DNA of 29,568 nucleotides from a virus: positions 1 through 29,568 of IMG/VR virus record IMGVR_UViG_3300044546_000742, one strand, 5' to 3'. The position numbers and the translations under genes are program-made. The notes under the pieces were generated by a model. The model worked only from the letters and a program-made list of their open reading frames with translations, was not told where the DNA came from and did not search any database. Below are positions 23,875-29,568 of this stretch, piece after piece. Within the stretch, counting starts at the first letter, position 1, and the number at the start of each line of letters is the position of its first letter.

Positions 23875-26800
23875 ATGGCAACAAACAGCAAAGTATTCGT
23901 ATCTCCCGGGGTATATACTTCCGAAGTTGATTTAAGTTTCGTAGCACAAAGTGTGGGTGTAACCACATTAGGTATCGTTGGTGAGACACAAAAAGGTCCC
24001 GCTTTTGAACCAATCTTTATACGTAACTTCGATGAATTCTCAACTTTTTTTGGGGGAACATCCCCTGAGAAGTTTATCAATACACAAATACCGAAGTATG
24101 AAGCATCATATATCGCAAAGGCTTACTTACAACAATCTAATCAATTGTTTGTTACGAGAATTTTGGGGTTATCAGGATATGATGCAGGACCATCTTGGTC
24201 TTTTAAAACAATCGCTAATGTTGATAAATCAACAGTAGGGTTTAAGTGTTCTGGAACAACATATGATGTAACATTATGTGCGGATGTATGTACGGGTTAT
24301 ACTATAACACCATTTACATTTACTTTCACAGGATGTAACAGTAATATAAATACGATTGGATTATCGGGGGTAACTAGTTATATATCAAGTAATTTAAATG
24401 ATACTTACGAAACATTTAATGGAAGTACCTCAACAATATCTGATAATATTAAAACACAATTATTTAATATTATTAGTATTCCAAGTACTTCAGCAACATC
24501 AATTAACTACTACGGGACAATTTCAGGTTCTGATTATAACACATTAAGTACTACATACACAAGTGAAACTAATGTTTATGGTGTTGATAGTGTAAGTTCA
24601 ACAAATGCGGACTATACTGATGCAAATAATGACCCTTGGTATTACTCTTTATTTGATAATACTAATGGTTCATATAGTGGTTTTTCATTTTATAATGTTG
24701 TTAGTGATTTAACTCAAACTTCAACATCTTCAAACTGTGCAACATTCTATTCATTATCAGTTAGTTCTGCAACGGTATCAAATACTGTAGGTAGTATAAA
24801 CTATAATACTAATACTATTGATGTTGTGTTACCATCAGGAACACCAACATCTGGTTTAACGGCATTAACAGTTATGTTTAGTGCTTGTACAACAAATGTT
24901 AAGGTTAGTGGTGTTACACAACAAAGTTCAGGTAGTACTCAAAACTTTTCAGCGGGAACTAAACAATATGTTTTAGTGTCCCAAGATAGTGGAACAACGA
25001 ATAATTGGACCGTTAATGTTACGGTTGATAATCCTTGTAATCCAGCGACAACAGGTCATACAGGTTCTCATAATACCGGAACAATAACTACTTGTTATAG
25101 TGGTACGGTTAGTGGTAAAATTTATGTTTATTCAGGTGTCTCTTATACTGATTTTGACGATATGGTTATTGCAACACTTCGTTCAAGAGGTATTGCAACA
25201 TATAGTACTGATAGTAATGGTCCTGCTTATGAAGTTACAGGATTAACAGATGTTACTATTGATTGTGTTACTTCAACATATTCAAACATTGCTAAAAACC
25301 CATTTGCGGAATTTGGTCTTAATGTTATAGATAAAGATGGTAATAGTTTCTTCTTTGAAACATCATTTAGTGAATCGGATTCTAAATACTTACCAAAAGT
25401 GTTTGGTTCTTCTAATTTCTCTAAACCAAGAACAACAGTACCATTATTTGTTGAGGAAAAATTTCAAACATTATTGAACTACGGTTATAATAAAGGATAT
25501 ATTAAAGGTTTAAGTTGTGACTTACTATCATTACCTAGAGCTAATTCAAATGTTAATTCCTCGTCATCTATAGCATATTACTTAGAAAAATATCAAACAC
25601 CGGTTTCACCGTGGATTGTTTCTGAAGTTAGAGGTAGTAAAGTATATAACTTATTTAGATTTACAACCATTTCTGACGGTAATGGTGCAAATACGGAAGT
25701 TAAAATATCAATATCTAATATGTCTTTTAATAATTTAACATTTGACGTGTTAGTTAGAGATTTTTATGATACCGATAATAATCCGGTAGTAATTGAGAAA
25801 TTTACTAATTGTACTATGGATTCTAATAGTAATTCATTTGTGGGACAAAAAATTGGAACAACAGATGGTGAATACGCATTAAATTCAAAATACATAATGG
25901 TAGAAATGAATGAAGATGCACCTATTGATACATTACCTTGTGGTTTTCAAGGATTTAAATTTAGACAATATGGTTCATCAAATTCCCCATTTCCAATTTA
26001 TAAAACTAAATACGATTATCCGGGAGAAGTGGTTTTTGACCCACCATTTGGATTAAGTTCAGGAAGTAACAACTCAACTTTAAGTCCGGGTGATAATGTT
26101 CGTAAAACATATTTAGGTATTTCTACAGGAAATGGTGCTGGTTTTGACGTTGATTTCTTCCAATATAAAGGAAAACAAAGACCTTTAAATTTATGTATTG
26201 ATAGTGATGCTGCTGAATGGATAACATTAACTAAAGGTTATCATATGGATAAAAACGCAAGTGGTATAACAATTTCTAATAGTTATACAACTAGTGGAAC
26301 TTCAGCATATTATGTTGGTGACGCTACATTCACAACAGACCCTTCAGACGAAACAAGTCCTTATTACAGAATATATTCTCGTAAGTTCTCAGTATTAGTT
26401 CAAGGAGGTTTTGATGGTTGGGATATCTATAGAGAATCAAGAACAAATACCGACACATTTAAGTTAGGTAGAAGAGGTTACTTAAACGGTGCTTGTCAGG
26501 ACATTAAATATCCTACAGCAACAGGTTGGGGAGCATTTAAACAAATTAAAGTTGGAAATAATACTGTTGATTGGGGTAACTCTGATTACTACGCTTATTT
26601 ATTAGGACAACAAACATTCTCAAATCCTGAAGCAGTTAATATTAATTTATTTGTTACACCAGGTATTGATTATACTAATAATTCTGATTTAGTTGGGGAT
26701 GCAATTGAAATGATTGAGTTCAATAGAGCTGATTCATTATACATTTGTACGACTGCTGATAGTAATTTATTTTTACCAACACCTGATACCGCTGGTTTAA

Positions 26801-27468
26801 TTTACCCTCAAGAAGCTGTTAATGTTTTGGACGATAGTGGTGTAGATTCTAATTATACAGCAACTTATTATCCTTGGGTATTAACTAGAGATAGTGTTAA
26901 TAATACACAAATCTATTTACCACCAACGGCAGAAGTTGTAAGAAACTTGGCATTAACCGATAACATTGCGTTCCCTTGGTTCGCGGCAGCAGGTTATACA
27001 AGAGGTATTGTAAATGCTATCAAAGCGAGAAAGAAACTTACTCAAGAAGATAGAGATGTCCTTTATCAAGGTCGTATCAACCCAATCGCCACTTTTTCTG
27101 ATGTTGGTACCGTAATTTGGGGTAATAAAACTCTTCAAGTAGCACAATCCGCTCTTGATAGAATAAATGTGAGAAGATTATTACTTCAAGCTCGTAAATT
27201 GATTTCAGCAGTATCTGTAAGATTATTGTTTGAACAAAACGACCAAAAAGTAAGACAAGATTTCTTAGATGCTGTTAATCCTATCTTGGACGCTATCAGA
27301 AGAGATAGAGGTTTATATGATTTCCGAGTTACAGTATCTTCAGACACTGCTGATTTAGATAGAAATCAAATGACAGGTAAGATTTATATCAAACCAACCA
27401 AATCATTAGAATTTATAGACATTACGTTCTATATTACTCCAACCGGAGCTTCTTTTGAAAATATATAA
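23875..27468 (+). CDS. 18: Tail sheath protein (gp18-like) with large insertion including an Ig-like domain
   Basis: 1197 aa against 659 in T4 gp18. The N-terminus (FVSPGVYTSEVDLSF, then IVGETQKGPAF at 34-44) and the C-terminus (about 1000-1197, with FPWFAAAGYTRG, LDRINVRRLLLQARK and FRVTVSS) are classical contractile-sheath regions forming the inner, tube-binding core. Between about 105 and 470 lies a Ser/Thr/Cys-rich insertion. Within it, residues 290-388 resemble a bacterial Ig-like domain (IDVVLPSG, LTVMF, KVSGVTQ, WTVNVTV). The insertion should protrude outward from the sheath. It is the main contractile component of the tail. It has its own promoter motif and is followed by a hairpin. 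Sheath identity is firm. The insertion interpretation is inference. Confidence 0.93.
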   Translation: MATNSKVFVSPGVYTSEVDLSFVAQSVGVTTLGIVGETQKGPAFEPIFIRNFDEFSTFFGGTSPEKFINTQIPKYEASYIAKAYLQQSNQLFVTRILGLSGYDAGPSWSFKTIANVDKSTVGFKCSGTTYDVTLCADVCTGYTITPFTFTFTGCNSNINTIGLSGVTSYISSNLNDTYETFNGSTSTISDNIKTQLFNIISIPSTSATSINYYGTISGSDYNTLSTTYTSETNVYGVDSVSSTNADYTDANNDPWYYSLFDNTNGSYSGFSFYNVVSDLTQTSTSSNCATFYSLSVSSATVSNTVGSINYNTNTIDVVLPSGTPTSGLTALTVMFSACTTNVKVSGVTQQSSGSTQNFSAGTKQYVLVSQDSGTTNNWTVNVTVDNPCNPATTGHTGSHNTGTITTCYSGTVSGKIYVYSGVSYTDFDDMVIATLRSRGIATYSTDSNGPAYEVTGLTDVTIDCVTSTYSNIAKNPFAEFGLNVIDKDGNSFFFETSFSESDSKYLPKVFGSSNFSKPRTTVPLFVEEKFQTLLNYGYNKGYIKGLSCDLLSLPRANSNVNSSSSIAYYLEKYQTPVSPWIVSEVRGSKVYNLFRFTTISDGNGANTEVKISISNMSFNNLTFDVLVRDFYDTDNNPVVIEKFTNCTMDSNSNSFVGQKIGTTDGEYALNSKYIMVEMNEDAPIDTLPCGFQGFKFRQYGSSNSPFPIYKTKYDYPGEVVFDPPFGLSSGSNNSTLSPGDNVRKTYLGISTGNGAGFDVDFFQYKGKQRPLNLCIDSDAAEWITLTKGYHMDKNASGITISNSYTTSGTSAYYVGDATFTTDPSDETSPYYRIYSRKFSVLVQGGFDGWDIYRESRTNTDTFKLGRRGYLNGACQDIKYPTATGWGAFKQIKVGNNTVDWGNSDYYAYLLGQQTFSNPEAVNINLFVTPGIDYTNNSDLVGDAIEMIEFNRADSLYICTTADSNLFLPTPDTAGLIYPQEAVNVLDDSGVDSNYTATYYPWVLTRDSVNNTQIYLPPTAEVVRNLALTDNIAFPWFAAAGYTRGIVNAIKARKKLTQEDRDVLYQGRINPIATFSDVGTVIWGNKTLQVAQSALDRINVRRLLLQARKLISAVSVRLLFEQNDQKVRQDFLDAVNPILDAIRRDRGLYDFRVTVSSDTADLDRNQMTGKIYIKPTKSLEFIDITFYITPTGASFENI

Positions 27469-27474
27469 TAAAAA

Positions 27475-27507
27475 AATTATGACCCATTGTAATAGTGGGT
27501 CATAATT
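27475..27507 (+). terminator. Hairpin after sheath gene
   Basis: A perfect 12-bp inverted repeat, aattatgaccca (27475-27486) with tgggtcataatt (27496-27507), and a 9-nt loop, 6 nt after the sheath stop. No T run follows, so it may be a partial terminator or an mRNA 3'-end stabiliser lowering expression of the next gene relative to the sheath. Confidence 0.55.
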
Positions 27508-27525
27508 AAGCCTTAATTAAAAATT

Positions 27526-28344
27526 ATGTTAAAAAATAGAATTGTAGAGGGTATTGACGAAACAGGTGCTCCGGATGAAAAATATTACGCTTTTGATTGG
27601 GACGATAATATTGTTTCTATGCCGACAAAGATAATATTAAAAGATGAAGATGGTGATGAGGTTGGAATGTCAACTGAAGATTTTGCAACATATCGAGAAG
27701 AAATTGGTAAAGAACCAGTTGAGTTTGAAGGACACACTATTGTTGGGTTCTCTAACGACCCTTTTAGATGGTTTGGAACTAAAGGTGATAAACAATTTAT
27801 TGTTGATTCAATGACCGCAAAACCAGGTCCTGCTTGGCCGGATTTTGTTGAAGCAATTAATAATGGTTCAATATTCTCAATCGTAACAGCAAGAGGGCAT
27901 ACACCTTCAGTTTTAAAAGAGGCTTGTTACAATTATATTGTATCTAATTTCAACGGTATTAATTCTAATGAATTAGTTAGAAATTTAGAAAAATATAGAG
28001 ATTTAACGGATGAAGAAAACACATCTAAAAGAGAAATGATTAGAGAATATTTAGATTTATGTCGTTTTTATCCTGTAACTTATGGAGAAGGTTCCGCAAC
28101 AAATCCTGAACAAGGTAAAATCAAAGCATTAGATGAGTTTGTTGAGTATGTTAAAGATATATCTAACTATATTCAAAAAGAAGCATTTTTAAAAAATAAA
28201 ATAAATAATTATTTTGTACCTAAAATAGGTTTTTCAGATGACGACTTAAAAAATGTGGATGTAGTGAAAAAACATTTTGAACAAGACCCAGAAAATATTA
28301 TTAAAACATATTCAACCGCTGGAGGAATTAAAAAAGAATATTAA
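27526..28344 (+). CDS. HAD-superfamily hydrolase-like protein in tail cluster
   Basis: 272 aa with HAD-type landmarks: motif I YAFDWDDN (D24, D26, with the usual Thr replaced by Asn28), motif II IVTARG (T121), a Lys in QGKIKAL (K198/K200), and motif IV-like FSDDD (D238/D239). A large cap-like insertion lies between motifs I and II. HAD enzymes are usually phosphatases acting on small molecules or nucleic acid ends. The substrate here is unknown. Located between sheath and tube genes and without its own TATTTATA motif, it probably depends on sheath read-through. The N-terminus contains IVE-G, which could be a prohead-protease-like cleavage site (speculative). Domain call fairly firm, role open. 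Confidence 0.7.
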   Translation: MLKNRIVEGIDETGAPDEKYYAFDWDDNIVSMPTKIILKDEDGDEVGMSTEDFATYREEIGKEPVEFEGHTIVGFSNDPFRWFGTKGDKQFIVDSMTAKPGPAWPDFVEAINNGSIFSIVTARGHTPSVLKEACYNYIVSNFNGINSNELVRNLEKYRDLTDEENTSKREMIREYLDLCRFYPVTYGEGSATNPEQGKIKALDEFVEYVKDISNYIQKEAFLKNKINNYFVPKIGFSDDDLKNVDVVKKHFEQDPENIIKTYSTAGGIKKEY

Positions 28345-28518
28345 AATATTTATAAATAAAAATTATTAAATAAAAATTATTAAATAAACTATTAATATAA
28401 AAACTAGGATTTCTAGAATGATAGATATTTTAATTCTAAAAGTCAAGTAAAAAAAATTAAATAGGTAATATTTATAATAAACAAGATAAAAAATAAAAAT
28501 TAAAAAAACAAATAGAAA
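28345..28518. promoter_or_regulatory. AT-rich intergenic control region before tail tube gene
   Basis: A 174-nt gap with two TATTTATA octamers, at 28347-28354 and 28469-28476, in tube-gene orientation. A 14-bp tandem repeat (aaataaaaattatt, 28354-28381, with a partial third copy to 28386) and a small inverted repeat tagaat/attcta near 28411-28437 lie between. The leader AAACAAGATAAAA follows the second octamer. No ORF of note. Confidence 0.5.
28354..28386. repeat. 14-bp tandem repeat, about 2.4 copies
   Basis: Unit aaataaaaattatt at 28354-28367 and 28368-28381, then a partial copy. Lies just after a TATTTATA motif. All A/T, so chance slippage is possible. Confidence 0.7.
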
Positions 28519-29007
28519 ATGGCTGATTTATTAATGAAAATGCCCATACCGTATGAACCGAAAAGACAAAATAGGTTTATTGTACGATTCCCTTCTACAT
28601 TAGGGATTAACGAATGGTTCGTAGAATCTGCCGCTAGACCACACATAACAATCAAAGACGTTGAAATACCTTTTTTAAATACTTCAACTTATGTTGCTGG
28701 TAGATTTACTTGGGGTACTATGAATGTTAAATTCCGTGACCCAATTGGACCTTCAGCGTCACAAGCTCTTATGGAGTGGGTTCGTTTATGTGCTGAGTCT
28801 GTTACAGGTCGTATGGGGTATGCTGCGGGATACAAAAAAAATATTGACCTTGAGATGTTAGACCCAACAGGTGTTGTTGTGGAAAAATGGATTTTAGAAG
28901 GTTCTTGGTTAAGTGATGTTAATTTTGACGCTTTACAGTATAGTTCAGACCAATTAGCAACAATTTCAACAACTATTCGTATGGATAGATGTGTATTAGT
29001 TTATTAA
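28519..29007 (+). CDS. 19: Tail tube protein (gp19-like)
   Basis: 162 aa, against 163 in T4 gp19, with the typical tube pattern: an N-terminal strand NRFIVRFP, then VESAARPHITIKDVEIPF, TWGTMNVKFRDPIGPSA, a helix with ALMEWVRLC, and a C-terminal pair of strands (WILEGSWLSDVNFDAL, ISTTIRMDRC). It polymerises into the inner tube of the contractile tail. No signal or membrane segment. It has its own promoter motifs and is followed by a strong hairpin terminator, so it can be made in large amounts as a single-gene transcript. Identity is firm. Confidence 0.94.
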   Translation: MADLLMKMPIPYEPKRQNRFIVRFPSTLGINEWFVESAARPHITIKDVEIPFLNTSTYVAGRFTWGTMNVKFRDPIGPSASQALMEWVRLCAESVTGRMGYAAGYKKNIDLEMLDPTGVVVEKWILEGSWLSDVNFDALQYSSDQLATISTTIRMDRCVLVY

Positions 29008-29020
29008 TTTATAAAAATTA

Positions 29021-29064
29021 AAATAAAATACCCCTACATTTAATTATGTGGGGGTATTTTATTT
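29021..29064. terminator. Strong bidirectional-looking hairpin after tail tube gene
   Basis: aaataaaatacccc plus acat pairs with atgt plus ggggtattttattt, giving a stem of about 19 bp (29021-29039 with 29046-29064, one G-U wobble) and a TTAATT loop. The A/T-rich outer part supplies a T tract on both strands. Confidence 0.85.
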
Positions 29065-29086
29065 ATATTAAAAAAATATATCGTAT

Positions 29087-29094
29087 TATTTATA
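29087..29094 (+). promoter_or_regulatory. Putative late promoter motif TATTTATA for baseplate gene
   Basis: The octamer lies 16 nt upstream of the ATG at 29111, followed by ATAAAAACAAAATTAT, similar to other A/C-rich leaders. Confidence 0.5.
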
Positions 29095-29110
29095 ATAAAA
29101 ACAAAATTAT

Positions 29111-29568
29111 ATGGAACAAAGTTTAATAGATGCTGGAACACAAAATTTCAGCTTACCACACGATATGGTTCAATTACCGACAGATGGGGTTTTTTATAAA
29201 TCAAAAAAGAAAGCGGTTAAAATTGGTTATTTAACAGCAAATGATGAAAATTATTTAATTGGTGCTGGTCGTAGTAGTGAAAACATTATTTTAAAATTAT
29301 TGAGAAATAAAATGTACGAACACGACTTACGTCCTGAAGAACTTTTAGATGGTGATGTTGAGGCAATATTAATCTTTTTAAGAAATACTTCTTTTGGTTC
29401 AGAATATAGTCTTAATTTAATTGACCCAGGAACTGATAAACCATTTGTTGGTACAATTACTTTAGATGAGTTAAATTTTAGAAAAACGAATGTTAAACCG
29501 GATGAAGATGGTACATTTACCACTAAATTACCAAAAACTGGTGTTACAGTAAAATTAAAACCAACAAC
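29111..29568 (+). CDS. T4-type baseplate hub protein (gp26 / T4_baseplate family), 3'-truncated by window edge
   Basis: Open to the right edge: 152 codons visible. It begins MEQSLIDAG and continues FSLPHDMVQLPTDGVFYK, then VKIGYLTANDENYL, ILKLLRNKMYE, ELLDGDVEAILIFLRNTSFG and LDELNFRKTNVK. The order of LP-x-(D/N)-G-x-(F/L)-Y, T-x-x-DE and the helical D-(V/I)-E-A-I-L-I-F-L-R block fits the T4 baseplate protein family (PF12322, includes gp26). It should sit in the central baseplate hub. It directly follows the tube gene with its own promoter motif. The C-terminus lies outside the window. Confidence 0.75.
   Translation, partial: MEQSLIDAGTQNFSLPHDMVQLPTDGVFYKSKKKAVKIGYLTANDENYLIGAGRSSENIILKLLRNKMYEHDLRPEELLDGDVEAILIFLRNTSFGSEYSLNLIDPGTDKPFVGTITLDELNFRKTNVKPDEDGTFTTKLPKTGVTVKLKPT

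Noticed and set aside
29060-29067. TATTTATA copy in the tail-tube terminator
   Set aside because: It is part of the A/T-rich stem and tail of the hairpin. A second copy at 29087-29094 is better placed before the baseplate gene.

Overview
The window is part of an AT-rich genome (about one third G+C by eye) of a contractile-tailed bacteriophage with T4-like structural genes, here called a T4-like myovirus. The clearest evidence is a tail sheath gene (gp18-like), a tail tube gene of almost exactly T4 size (gp19-like), a T4-type baseplate hub protein cut off by the right edge (gp26 / T4_baseplate family), and a complete family B DNA polymerase. Start codons have no Shine-Dalgarno sequence and sit behind A/T-rich leaders. 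Together with an Ig-like domain of a style common in Bacteroidota surface proteins, this suggests a Bacteroidota (Flavobacteriia-like) host. That host call is an inference.

Layout. 1-1475: end of a Thr-Pro-rich fibre protein cut by the left edge, then a second fibre-like protein. 1553-6113: tightly coupled operon of three glycosyltransferase genes carrying at least five GT-like domains. 6110-6860 (minus): a two-gene cassette of a 51-aa ribbon-helix-helix (RHH) protein and an HNH endonuclease. 6956-13384: transcription unit of three genes, a 974-aa Thr-Pro/Cys-rich modular protein, a trypsin-like serine protease with an intact catalytic triad, and a 733-aa Cys-rich protein, closed by a rho-independent terminator. 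13516-16305: DNA polymerase, followed by a second RHH-HNH cassette (16356-17145) and a terminator. 17175-21343 (minus): small protein, neck-like protein, restriction-like-fold nuclease and SNF2 helicase. 21362-29568 (plus): small proteins, putative neck and tail-terminator proteins, a convergent RHH gene, sheath, HAD-like protein, tube and baseplate protein.

How the parts fit. The order of neck-like (gp13/gp14), terminator-like (gp15), sheath (gp18) and tube (gp19) genes follows the T4 morphogenetic order, interrupted by DNA-metabolism genes. An octamer, TATTTATA, lies in sense orientation shortly upstream of most transcription units on both strands and is probably the phage late promoter. 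The most unusual part is the left 13 kb. There, Thr-Pro linker (mucin-like) virion proteins, a multi-domain glycosyltransferase operon and a virion-locus serine protease lie together. This suggests a virion-surface glycosylation and processing module, which is a hypothesis and not shown by sequence alone. A second notable system is the duplicated RHH-HNH cassette, with the same gene length, the same 20-nt overlap and nearly the same leader in both copies. No tRNA, CRISPR array, integrase or insertion sequence was recognised, and no stretch above about 300 bases lacks a gene.
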